DNA from: CAVQBP01 sp964448105 | GTDB taxonomy: Bacteria; Bacteroidota; Ignavibacteria; Ignavibacteriales; Ignavibacteriaceae | DNA: 28,938 nucleotides | Assembly (NCBI GenBank): GCA_964448105.1 | Contig: CAYUVK010000061.1 | Location: 1 to 28,938 of the forward strand | Direction of reading: 5' to 3' | In this document: positions 1-7,719 of the stretch, piece after piece | Numbering within the stretch: the first letter of the stretch is position 1 | How the letters are laid out: every line of letters starts with the position of its first letter | Made by a program: the position numbers and the translations under genes | The notes under the pieces: generated by a model | The model's input: the letters and a program-made list of their open reading frames with translations, nothing else | Databases searched by the model: none | What the model was told of the DNA's origin: nothing

Positions 1-1397
1 GAGTAAAAGTCAAAATCGTTTTTATGGAAATTCCCTTCATACCCGGCTTCCAGGTTTATTGAATCGGAAATAGGGTTACTATAAACTATTGATAATTGGT
101 TTATATCTTCGGTTTGCTTTATCAAAGTATTATCAAATTGAGTGGCAATAACCGGTAAATAATATATATTTGTAAAATGATTGTTCTCCTGTTCCGGGGC
201 GTTGGAACCGGTAAATTCCATTCTGATTTTATGATCTTCTTTAGGAAATTTGTATTCATAATAAAGTGTATAATCAGATTCTTTTTCAAATTCATTGTCA
301 TAACGATTACGGTTATAATTCTCTATAACATTGCCGGAGTTATCGGTGTAAATTCTGTTTGAAAAATCATTCCTTATAAAGCCGTTATAGAAATAATTAC
401 CCGACACTCCAATTAGATTTGAATTATCGTAGGAATAATCGAGTCCTAAAGAAACGAAATGTGATAGTGGTTCGTAATTAGCGGTATAGTTTTCATTAAA
501 ATTAATAACATTAAAAGCATTATCAATTTGCTGCCTATTGTCTGTATTTATTCTCTTACGATTATCTTTTCTTAAATTGTAAGCTCCAAAAATGTTAAAA
601 TCACCTGAGTTATAATTTAAATGAAATCCTCCATTATACCGGTTGTTTAAACCTGCGTTACTATTTATTGTTCCGTTCAATCCTGCGGCCCTGTTCTTTT
701 TTAGCACAATATTAATAATACCTGATGTTCCATCCGGCCTATATTTAGCAGAAGGATTTGTAATAACTTCTATTTTGTCAATCGTATTGGCAGGTATTCC
801 CTGTAAAACAGTAGCCTGGTTTCTGCCCATTAAGGGGGAAGTTTTTCCGTTTATCATTATCAAAACATTTGAAGAACCTCTTAAACTAACTCCACCATCA
901 ATATCTACCTGCACTGAAGGAACATTTTGAAGCAGATCGCTTGCTGATCCAGATTTGCTCATCATGTCCTGAGATACGTTATAAACTTTTCTGTCTATTG
1001 TGTTACTAAATATAGACTTTTGTGATGTTACCATGATTTCTTCGAGAGTAATAGAGGTATCACGTAATAAAATTGTACCAAGATCTAAGATTCTTTTTTG
1101 TCGATTTATCTTAATTGCCGATATTATTTTAGTTTTATAGCCTATGAAACTCAATTTAATAAAATATTCACCGGGCTGAACATTAGTAAAATAAAATTTT
1201 CCTTCTTTATTTGTTGCTGTTCCTTCAACTTTGTTACTGTCTAAGTTATTTTGTAAGAGTACATTTACAAATTCGACTGGACGATTGGTCGATTCATCTT
1301 TTATTATTCCTGTAATTGCTGCTTTATCCTGTGCAATAATATTTATTGTAAAAAATGCAACAATAAAAAACGAAATTGCAGATTTATTAATATTCAT
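1..1397 (-). CDS. Outer-membrane beta-barrel / TonB-dependent receptor-like protein, C-terminus cut by window edge
   Basis: The frame is open from an ATG at 1397 to the left edge, giving 465 codons of the N-terminal part. Residues 1-22 form a signal peptide (hydrophobic run ending IIAQD). Residues 25-115 look like a carboxypeptidase-D-type regulatory beta-sandwich (ITGIIKDESTNRPVEF, then GEYFIKLSFIGYKT). Residues 118-235 look like a TonB plug, with VPSVQVDIDGGVSLRG and ITNPSAKYRPDGTSGIINI, followed by the start of an aromatic, Asn-rich barrel. The family sits in the outer membrane; the substrate is unknown. It is a paralogue of the receptor at 2918-5338, with nearly the same plug motifs. No SusD partner is visible. 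The call to this family is firm; a transport function is inferred. Confidence 0.88.
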   Translation of the reverse strand, partial: MNINKSAISFFIVAFFTINIIAQDKAAITGIIKDESTNRPVEFVNVLLQNNLDSNKVEGTATNKEGKFYFTNVQPGEYFIKLSFIGYKTKIISAIKINRQKRILDLGTILLRDTSITLEEIMVTSQKSIFSNTIDRKVYNVSQDMMSKSGSASDLLQNVPSVQVDIDGGVSLRGSSNVLIMINGKTSPLMGRNQATVLQGIPANTIDKIEVITNPSAKYRPDGTSGIINIVLKKNRAAGLNGTINSNAGLNNRYNGGFHLNYNSGDFNIFGAYNLRKDNRKRINTDNRQQIDNAFNVINFNENYTANYEPLSHFVSLGLDYSYDNSNLIGVSGNYFYNGFIRNDFSNRIYTDNSGNVIENYNRNRYDNEFEKESDYTLYYEYKFPKEDHKIRMEFTGSNAPEQENNHFTNIYYLPVIATQFDNTLIKQTEDINQLSIVYSNPISDSINLEAGYEGNFHKNDFDFY

Positions 1398-1470
1398 TTG
1401 TGAAATTTATTTTTTTTGATATAATTCGATTTATACATCTGCAAACTACAAACTACCGTATAGTTAAAGT

Positions 1471-1502
1471 CTCGGCCGAGGCTGATTATCCTTCGGCTGA
1501 AA
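1471..1502. repeat. GC-rich palindromic element in an AT-rich gap
   Basis: A perfect 10-bp palindrome, CTCGGCCGAG (1471-1480), is followed by GCTGATTATCCTTCGGCTGA. The half GCCGAGG can pair with CCTTCGGC around an 8-base spacer. It lies between the PepSY-like gene and the receptor downstream of it, and stands out from the surrounding AT-rich DNA. It could be a terminator-like hairpin or a dispersed intergenic repeat. There is no T-run beside it. Confidence 0.45.
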
Positions 1503-1599
1503 AATTCAAAACTGAAAGAATTTTATATTGGGAATTAGCATACATAGTCTGCAGAATTTTTATATTCAATTAGAAAATTTAATCTTTATCATTATCTTC

Positions 1600-2118
1600 T
1601 TATTGCTCTTTGCTTTCTTTTCCTTCCTTCTCCTTATTTTTCTTTTCCATTTTTTCCATCTTTTTAATATTTCCTTTTGAATCGAGAACAACTTCCTGTT
1701 TCTGCTCTCCCTGTTTAACAACAAGTTCATAATTAATTTTACTGCCGCTTGTAACTTTTTCTACTTTATTGATCTCGCAATTTGGATACTTTTTCATCAC
1801 CGAACTTTTCACAAAATCAGGAATATCATTTGAAGCTAAAGTTTCTTCTACTTCGGCAACTTTCCCTGTTTTTGTATATAGAAGATCTCTATGTCTAGAA
1901 CCGTCCAGGCTTTCTATTTCATAATAAGTCTTTCCATGCTCTTTTTCTATTGATGTACCTTTGATTGTTGCATTCGGATAGCTTTTCTGGAATGAGGTCA
2001 AAACATCTTTTGGAAGATCCTTTTTATCAATTTTCTTTTCCTGGGCAAATAGTAGACTTGCTGATAGTAAAACAAATACTAAAGACACAGAAAATACAAA
2101 AATATTTTTTAATTTCAT
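1600..2118 (-). CDS. PepSY-like (BLIP-like) secreted protein
   Basis: This is a 172-residue exported protein. Residues 1-25 are a signal peptide ending LLFAQ. Two similar halves follow, roughly residues 33-92 and 95-153. Each carries a 'P..V..S...KYPN..I......E...Y.....' pattern (LTSFQKSYPNATIKG; VKSSVMKKYPNCEINK), typical of the putative PepSY-like / beta-lactamase-inhibitor-like fold of Bacteroidota. The tail from about 153 is a lysine/glutamate-rich low-complexity stretch. The start is secure: AAAGGAG sits 7 bases before the ATG. Periplasmic proteins of this fold often lie near two-component systems. The upstream direct repeat (2169-2200) resembles those before the response regulator and the receptor at 5338, which suggests common control. 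The molecular role is unknown. Confidence 0.85.
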   Translation of the reverse strand: MKLKNIFVFSVSLVFVLLSASLLFAQEKKIDKKDLPKDVLTSFQKSYPNATIKGTSIEKEHGKTYYEIESLDGSRHRDLLYTKTGKVAEVEETLASNDIPDFVKSSVMKKYPNCEINKVEKVTSGSKINYELVVKQGEQKQEVVLDSKGNIKKMEKMEKKNKEKEGKESKEQ

Positions 2119-2168
2119 CTCTAACTCCTTTCTTTATAATAAAATATAGGATAAAATAATCCCTTTAT

Positions 2169-2200
2169 ATGAAAGCGAGATGAAAATCAGACATGAAAAT
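2169..2200 (-). promoter_or_regulatory. Candidate response-regulator operator (direct repeats) upstream of the PepSY-like gene
   Basis: On the plus strand, ATGAAAG, ATGAAAAT and ATGAAAAT begin at 2169, 2180 and 2193, so the steps are 11 and 13 bases. The nearest copy is 51 bases upstream of the ATG at 2118. The same ATGAAAAT half-site at an 11-base step occurs upstream of the genes starting at 5338 and 7611. OmpR/PhoB-type regulators usually bind direct repeats spaced by one helical turn. The role is inferred. Confidence 0.45.
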
Positions 2201-2240
2201 AATAAGATGCGTTCTTTGATAAAGTTTTGCTGAAAGATTT

Positions 2241-2286
2241 TCTTAATCGTAATCATAATCCTTAGAGTAAGATTATGATTAAGAAA
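2241..2286. repeat. AT-rich inverted repeat between the rhodanese and PepSY genes
   Basis: The arms TAATCATAATC (2251-2261) and GATTATGATTA (2272-2282) form a perfect 11-bp stem with a 10-base loop. TTCT/AGAA can extend it across a 6-base bulge. It lies downstream of the rhodanese-like gene and could end its transcript, but there is no GC-rich stem or T-run. The same GATTATGAT core occurs in the larger inverted repeat at 10254-10319. Confidence 0.5.
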
Positions 2287-2312
2287 TCACACTAAAAAAA
2301 TATCTATCCGAT

Positions 2313-2825
2313 TTATTGTGCAGCTGGATAACCCTTATTAACCCAGTTTATCATAAAAGTATTTTTCAAATATAAAACCTTTGCATTTTTAAAACCCATT
2401 TCACTTACCGTTTTAAATGCAGGGCGAATGTTTGGGCAATCTACCCATTTGCAGCATCCGCAGTAGAGAACAATATTTTTATTACGATCCACATTTTGCA
2501 ATGTTTCTTTCAAAGCTTCAATTCCATCATTTTTAAAAGCAGGACCTGCAAAAATAGCACCGGGAATATGACTCTGATCATAAAGCATTTTAAAACCCAT
2601 TTGAATTATCATCGGTTTTTCAATATTACTTTTTAATTCAGCATTGAGAGTTTCCGGCATTATAATATCATTTTCCGTCCATGGATCAGATTTAGTGATT
2701 TGTACTTCCTTTGTATCTGATGTTTTCTTTTGTGCTTTACTGCATGCAGGCAATAACAGGCAAAATGTTAAAAAAGAAATGAATATTACTATCGATTTTT
2801 TCTGATGAACTTTGATTAACGACAT
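2313..2825 (-). CDS. Rhodanese-like lipoprotein with a cysteine-rich active loop
   Basis: This is a 170-residue protein with a lipoprotein signal: a hydrophobic segment at 11-25 and the lipobox LPAC with Cys28. It is therefore probably anchored in the periplasm-facing or outer membrane. Residues 50-168 resemble a rhodanese fold: 'MLYDQSHIPGAIFAGP', then the strand NIVLYCGCC, and the C-terminal 'NAKVLYLKNTFMINWVNKGYPA'. The usual active-loop cysteine position is expanded to C122-G-C124-C125-K-W-V-D-C130-P-N. This CGCC..xxC-P-N-(I/V)-R-P pattern marks a rhodanese subgroup. Sulfurtransfer is expected for the family, but four cysteines could instead bind metal or do thiol redox chemistry. The ATG at 2825 has only a weak ribosome-binding site. 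The neighbouring genes on the same strand are not tightly spaced. Confidence 0.85.
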   Translation of the reverse strand: MSLIKVHQKKSIVIFISFLTFCLLLPACSKAQKKTSDTKEVQITKSDPWTENDIIMPETLNAELKSNIEKPMIIQMGFKMLYDQSHIPGAIFAGPAFKNDGIEALKETLQNVDRNKNIVLYCGCCKWVDCPNIRPAFKTVSEMGFKNAKVLYLKNTFMINWVNKGYPAAQ

Positions 2826-2917
2826 GACAAATTTCTCATTTAATTATACTAAAATTAACATAGTTCTTTTAAGTAATATTTACAATGATCTAATGCAAAA
2901 AATGAAGGTGATCACTC

Positions 2918-5338
2918 TCATTCTCCCTGGCTGGTGTTTATGTCCTGTTGACTATCAGGCTGATTTTTCCCTTTGTAATTATTGAAATTAAATTTAAGAT
3001 TGAGCATTACCATTGGTGCCTGCCTTGTATAGTAAAAGTAATTATAAAAGTTTGTTCCCTGAGTAACAAATTCACGCCTTCCGGTATGAAGCAAATCTCT
3101 AACCTGCAAAGTTAAAGATAAATTTTTTCCAAGTAAGTCTTGCTTAACTGCCAAGTCAGTAGTAAAAAACCCTTCCCATTTCCCCTGTGCATTCACTGAC
3201 GGACTGTAATATCTTGTATTGATCTGAAGTTCCGTAGAAGGAGTTATATTGAATACATTATTATTTTTTATTCTCCAGTCAAAACTTTCTCTGGCAAATG
3301 ACTGATTAAATAAGTTACCTTCAATTTTATAGTCATAAACATCTCCCATTAAATTAAATTGCCAGAATTTAACCGGGTTGAACATAACCATAAATTCCGC
3401 TCCTAGAGATTGATCATTTCCGACATTTGCCACTGTTCTTAATGTTACATTTTCTGCATAAACAGAATTTATATCTTCTCTTTTATCATGAGTGAAGCGG
3501 TAATAGAAATCATTTGAAAGAGAGACTTTACCGAGAAATGTTTGGAGGCCAATCTCATAAGAATCAATTAATTCAGGTTTAACAGATGGATTGCCAATCC
3601 GTACATTGTTTGCATCAAACCATGTATAAAAAGGTTCAAGATCTCCACCGTCTGGTCTATCAATCCTGCGGGTATAGCTCGCCATAATTTGAGTCCCCCC
3701 GGCAAAATTATAAGATGCATGAACTGATGGAAAATAATCCCACCTGCTCAAAGAAAACTGTTGATCGGTATCTGCTAATTTAACAAGCTGGTATGTGTAT
3801 TCAGTCCGGAATCCGGCCTGAATTCCGAGACTGTCCCATTTATTTGAAAACATTGTATAAGCTGCAAACCTTGTACGGTTAAAATCATTTGTATGACTGA
3901 ATTGTGATTGAAAATCATATATATAATTCGTCGAATCATAAATGTATAATTTGTTAATGTTCTGCCTTAACCTGCTGAAATATTCCATTCCTGCTGAAAA
4001 GTTTTCCAGCTTATTAAAAGGCAGTATATAATCCATTTTGCCTCTTAGTTCACTTTCCGGTCCCAGCTCAGTTGTTTTTGTTCCGTTTATAAGACTGCTG
4101 CTTTGTGTAGCTGCGGAAGTTGATGCCTCATTATTATTATTATGCCTATAAAATAATTCAGTAGTAAGTTTATGCCCGTTTTCATTGAATTTATGCAGAT
4201 ATCTCGCATTTAAATCATAAAAATCTCCCGAATGATCATGATTAGTGTTGTTCAGGTAATATATTTTCTGCGGATCGGTATTTGACCATTGGTTGTAGTT
4301 CAATGTTGAATTCCTTAGAAATGATCTTGAACCATACCTGGTCCCTAAGGACAGGCTATTGCTTTCCCCTAGATCTAAATCTATCCCGCCTCTTATTCCC
4401 GATAAAGTTCTTCCCCATACTATATTGCCATCTGAATTAAGATATGAAGTATTATCTCCTAATATAAATTGTTTTTCCTGGCTGTTTGTACCGGGGAAAA
4501 AACGACGGTTATAATCAATTCCAAAGTTATAACTTATTGAAGGAGTTTTGTATTGAAAAATAAAATTCCCACCGTATTTATTGTTTAAGCCGCCCATAAT
4601 ATTTACTATTCCGCTTAGACCTAAATTTGTATTCTTCTTGAGAATGATGTTTATAATTCCAGCAGTTCCGCTTGCATCATATTTTGCTGAAGGATTTGTA
4701 ATAATTTCAATATCCTTAATCGAACTTGCGGGGATCTGCTGAAGGGCATCTTGTGCGCTCATTACCGAAGGCTGTCCATTTATAAGCACCTGGAAATTTG
4801 TGCTTCCTCTTAAGCTTACATTCCCATCGATATCAACACTTACTGAAGGAACATTTTCCAGTACATCAGCTGCTGTACCGGACATTGCAGTGTTCATCTT
4901 GCTTACGTCAATTACTTTTTTATCAAGCTCATACGAGATAGGAGATCTTTGTCCTTCCACTACAACATTCTGTAAAATTATTTCTGTGGGTTTTAAATAA
5001 ATATTCCCTAAATCATATTTAAGTTTAGTATTTGAAACTGAAATATTATTAAAGACTTTCCTTGAATATCCGATAAATTGTACAAATAAGTAGTATTTTC
5101 CATAATCAATATTATTTAAAGTAAAAATTCCTTCTTTGTCAGTTACAGTTCCTGTTACTTGAGCACTATCCTTTTGATTGAAGAGTACTATATTAGAAAA
5201 CTCAATTGGCTGCTTAGTTGTTTGGTTGAAAACCATTCCTCTAATTGAACCTTTATTTTTTGTAGAGAATCCCTGACTATATAATAAATTAACAAAGCTA
5301 ATTGAGAAAATTAAAATTGTTAGTATTTTTTTTAACAT
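2918..5338 (-). CDS. Outer-membrane beta-barrel / TonB-dependent receptor-like protein
   Basis: This is a full-length 806-residue protein. Residues 1-22 are a signal peptide (LLYSQG). Residues 30-115 are a carboxypeptidase-regulatory-like beta-sandwich (IRGMVFNQTTKQPIEFSNI; GKYYLFVQFIGYSRKV). Residues 120-236 are a TonB plug (VPSVSVDIDGNVSLRG; NPSAKYDASGTAGIINI). Residues 240-790 form a long barrel with alternating aromatic and polar strands, followed by a short polar tail rather than a terminal aromatic. It matches the Bacteroidota 'outer membrane beta-barrel family' receptors. No SusD or TonB gene is adjacent, so the ligand is unknown. It lies downstream of the kinase/regulator pair on the same strand, across a 129-base gap that holds its own direct-repeat operator candidate. 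The paralogue at 1-1397 suggests local duplication. Confidence 0.9.
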   Translation of the reverse strand: MLKKILTILIFSISFVNLLYSQGFSTKNKGSIRGMVFNQTTKQPIEFSNIVLFNQKDSAQVTGTVTDKEGIFTLNNIDYGKYYLFVQFIGYSRKVFNNISVSNTKLKYDLGNIYLKPTEIILQNVVVEGQRSPISYELDKKVIDVSKMNTAMSGTAADVLENVPSVSVDIDGNVSLRGSTNFQVLINGQPSVMSAQDALQQIPASSIKDIEIITNPSAKYDASGTAGIINIILKKNTNLGLSGIVNIMGGLNNKYGGNFIFQYKTPSISYNFGIDYNRRFFPGTNSQEKQFILGDNTSYLNSDGNIVWGRTLSGIRGGIDLDLGESNSLSLGTRYGSRSFLRNSTLNYNQWSNTDPQKIYYLNNTNHDHSGDFYDLNARYLHKFNENGHKLTTELFYRHNNNNEASTSAATQSSSLINGTKTTELGPESELRGKMDYILPFNKLENFSAGMEYFSRLRQNINKLYIYDSTNYIYDFQSQFSHTNDFNRTRFAAYTMFSNKWDSLGIQAGFRTEYTYQLVKLADTDQQFSLSRWDYFPSVHASYNFAGGTQIMASYTRRIDRPDGGDLEPFYTWFDANNVRIGNPSVKPELIDSYEIGLQTFLGKVSLSNDFYYRFTHDKREDINSVYAENVTLRTVANVGNDQSLGAEFMVMFNPVKFWQFNLMGDVYDYKIEGNLFNQSFARESFDWRIKNNNVFNITPSTELQINTRYYSPSVNAQGKWEGFFTTDLAVKQDLLGKNLSLTLQVRDLLHTGRREFVTQGTNFYNYFYYTRQAPMVMLNLKFNFNNYKGKNQPDSQQDINTSQGE

Positions 5339-5380
5339 AATATCTTTTTGATGATAAATGAGATAATATAATTTTCAGAG

Positions 5381-5400
5381 ATGAAAATAAGATGAAAAAT
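5381..5400 (-). promoter_or_regulatory. Candidate response-regulator operator upstream of the receptor gene
   Basis: The plus strand reads ATGAAAATAAGATGAAAAAT, two half-sites exactly 11 bases apart, lying 43-62 bases upstream of the ATG at 5338. It is almost identical to the site at 7653-7672 upstream of the response regulator gene. The spacing and direct orientation suit an OmpR/PhoB-type regulator. Binding is inferred. Confidence 0.5.
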
Positions 5401-5467
5401 TGTGTAATTAAAAGACTTCACATAAATCTGTGAGCAGGATTAAAAAAGGCTACTATAATTTGAAAAA

Positions 5468-6850
5468 TTAAGGAGTATTTATCGGAAGGATAACACTAAA
5501 AATAGTTTTTACCGCAGCTTTACTTTCAACTTTTATCTCTCCTTTATGAAGTTCGATAATTTCTTTAGTAATTGCCAAACCCAAACCGCTTCCGCTAATT
5601 TCAGCACGGGTTTCATTCGATCTGTAAAACCTGTTAAAAATGAAAGGAATTTCAGCCGAAGATATCCCCTGGCCATTATCAATTACTTCAATAATAACTT
5701 TATTATTTGTGAGCTTTTTCAGCTTTATTTTTATGCTTGAATTTGGGAAAGAATATTTAATTGCATTATCGATTAAATTTAAAAAAACACTTTTTAATTT
5801 CTCCTTATCCGCATTTATTTCAACTGCATCTTCAATTGATAAGTTTATCTGTATTTCCTTTTTAACGGCAGCCTGGTTCATAACTTGAGCGCAGTCAGCT
5901 AACAGTTCATCAATCCGGATAATATTTTTATCTAATTTTGTATGTGATGCATCCAATTTAGCAATTGTTAAAAGTGAATTAGTAAGCTTTGTCAAATTTT
6001 CAATTTCGGAAAGAGCATTTTTTATACTTTCTACAGATTCAATATCTTTTACCTTTTTCTCCAGGATCTCAAGTTCGGTTTGAATAACAGTTAATGGAGT
6101 TTTTATCTCGTGTGATGCATTCGCAACAAACCTCTTTTGACTTTTGAATGCATTATCAATTCTTTCAATCATCCCGTTCAACGTCTCTCCTAATGCCCTC
6201 ACTTCATCTTTAGCTCTGGGTAAATCGAGACGTTTGTCAAGGTTTTCGCCGGAAATATCCTGTGCTGTTTCAATCATTTGTGTTATAGGCTTAAAAGCTG
6301 CTCTTGAAATAAAGTAAGCTGCAAACCCTGTTATAATCAATCCTGCGGGAATAATTAAGAAGAACAAGTATAACAGCCGGTCCAAGTCTTTAAATACATC
6401 ATTTGCAGATGCGGCAGCTTCAAGTATAAATACAGAATCACCTTCCGTTTCAAAATTACTCCACAAAATATGATATTTATGATGATCTATTTTATGCTTA
6501 TCATATTCAAATGATTTGTTTCTTAATTCATTAAAATCGGGGACAGGAATTTTAGAGAGAATTGAATCCTTAACGATAATTTTCCCTTTTTTATCAAATA
6601 GCTGAAACCTTTCACCAACTAAACCTTTAGATCTAATAGCAGCTAATTTTTTTATATCTAAAGAATCTTGATCTTCTAATTCATCTTCTATTTTAGTGCG
6701 TAAAGATATTGAATAACTTTTCAGATTTGTATTAAGCTTAAGAAAGGATGCTTCTTTCGTACTATTATATATTATAGCGGCAAAGATAACAAGCAGTACG
6801 CCGAATACAACCGTATAAGCTAAAATTATTTTTGATTTTATAGTAAACAA
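5468..6850 (-). CDS. HAMP-domain sensor histidine kinase
   Basis: This is a 460-residue membrane kinase. It has TM1 at about 6-28, a periplasmic sensor region at 29-158, TM2 at about 159-182 and HAMP at 181-233. The dimerisation/phospho-acceptor box is ANASHEIKTPLTVI with His247. The ATP-binding domain has N-box LNLIDNAIKY (Asn362), G1 DNGQG (391-395), F-box FNRFYR and G2 GSGLGLA (420-426). All catalytic elements are intact. It is the partner of the response regulator 89 bases upstream. The start is a TTG at 6850: an in-frame stop lies two codons upstream and there is no suitable ATG, so TTG is the only plausible start that keeps TM1. The sensed signal is unknown. The adjacent receptor, PepSY-like and PAP2-like genes point to an envelope signal (inference). 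Confidence 0.93.
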   Translation of the reverse strand: MFTIKSKIILAYTVVFGVLLVIFAAIIYNSTKEASFLKLNTNLKSYSISLRTKIEDELEDQDSLDIKKLAAIRSKGLVGERFQLFDKKGKIIVKDSILSKIPVPDFNELRNKSFEYDKHKIDHHKYHILWSNFETEGDSVFILEAAASANDVFKDLDRLLYLFFLIIPAGLIITGFAAYFISRAAFKPITQMIETAQDISGENLDKRLDLPRAKDEVRALGETLNGMIERIDNAFKSQKRFVANASHEIKTPLTVIQTELEILEKKVKDIESVESIKNALSEIENLTKLTNSLLTIAKLDASHTKLDKNIIRIDELLADCAQVMNQAAVKKEIQINLSIEDAVEINADKEKLKSVFLNLIDNAIKYSFPNSSIKIKLKKLTNNKVIIEVIDNGQGISSAEIPFIFNRFYRSNETRAEISGSGLGLAITKEIIELHKGEIKVESKAAVKTIFSVILPINTP

Positions 6851-6939
6851 TATTCAATCATTTTATTGTGAAGGCAAGCTGAGTATTATCTCCAAAGAAA
6901 TTGAATAATTAATTTTGTTTCTTTTTTTAATTATTTACA

Positions 6940-7611
6940 TCAGCTGTCTTTAAAAATATAACCAGAACCTCTAACCGTTTGAATAAGCTGTCTGTCGAAG
7001 TCTTTATCAATTTTCTGCCGTAAAAATTTTATAAATGATTCTATTACATTGCTTCGCGGATCAAAGTTCATATCCCATAGATGTTCCGAAATCATTTCCC
7101 TGGTTAGTATCTTGTTCGGTTTCATCATAAATAATTCAAGGAGTGCAAATTCTTTAGTTGAAAGCTGGATCTCTTTTTCTTCACGGTATGCTTTATGTGT
7201 ATTTAGATCAAGCCTGACTCCAAAATTTTCCAGTACAGCAGATCTTACTTCGCTCCTTCTTCTGATTAGTGCCCGCATTCTTGCAAGTAATTCACCAAGG
7301 TGGAATGGTTTAGCTAAATAATCATCAGCACCTTGATCCAATCCTTTTATTTTATCGGAGACGTCATCAAGTGCTGTTAACATCAAGATTGGAGTAAGCA
7401 CTTTCTTCTTTCTTAAATTTGCACAGGTTTGTAATCCATCCTGTTTCGGGAGCATAATATCAAGTATAATTAAATCGTAACTATTAACTTCTGCAAATTT
7501 CTCACCTATGATCCCGTTGTCTGCAATATCAACTGCATATCCTTCAGGCTTCAATCCTTTGGAAAGTGTAGAAGATATCTTTTTGTCATCTTCAATAACT
7601 AATACTCTCAT
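6940..7611 (-). CDS. OmpR/PhoB-family response regulator
   Basis: This is a 223-residue two-domain regulator. In the receiver (1-118), acidic pocket D8-D9, phospho-acceptor D51 (LIILDIMLP), T79 and K101 (YLAKPFH) are all present. The winged-helix DNA-binding domain (about 125-221) ends in the family hallmark 'QTVRGSGYIF'. It probably receives phosphate from the kinase encoded directly downstream and acts as a transcription factor. A direct repeat 42-61 bases before its ATG matches ones upstream of the receptor and the PepSY-like gene, suggesting autoregulation and a small local regulon. The leader is A-rich with no clear Shine-Dalgarno, but the start agrees with the usual receiver N-terminus (MRVLVIEDD). 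Confidence 0.94.
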   Translation of the reverse strand: MRVLVIEDDKKISSTLSKGLKPEGYAVDIADNGIIGEKFAEVNSYDLIILDIMLPKQDGLQTCANLRKKKVLTPILMLTALDDVSDKIKGLDQGADDYLAKPFHLGELLARMRALIRRRSEVRSAVLENFGVRLDLNTHKAYREEKEIQLSTKEFALLELFMMKPNKILTREMISEHLWDMNFDPRSNVIESFIKFLRQKIDKDFDRQLIQTVRGSGYIFKDS

Positions 7612-7652
7612 TTGAATTTTATTTTTTTATTCCACTAAAATTATAATTAAAA

Positions 7653-7672
7653 ATGAAAATAAAATGAAAATC
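7653..7672 (-). promoter_or_regulatory. Candidate autoregulatory operator upstream of the response regulator
   Basis: The plus strand reads ATGAAAATAAA then ATGAAAATC, two half-sites 11 bases apart and 42-61 bases upstream of the ATG at 7611. The pair matches the site at 5381-5400 in sequence, orientation and distance to the start codon. It is interpreted as an operator for the OmpR-type product of this gene. No binding evidence can be seen in sequence alone. Confidence 0.5.
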
Positions 7673-7719
7673 AATAATTACGGCAAAAATGCTAACTAAA
7701 ATAAGTAATTAGTAATAAG

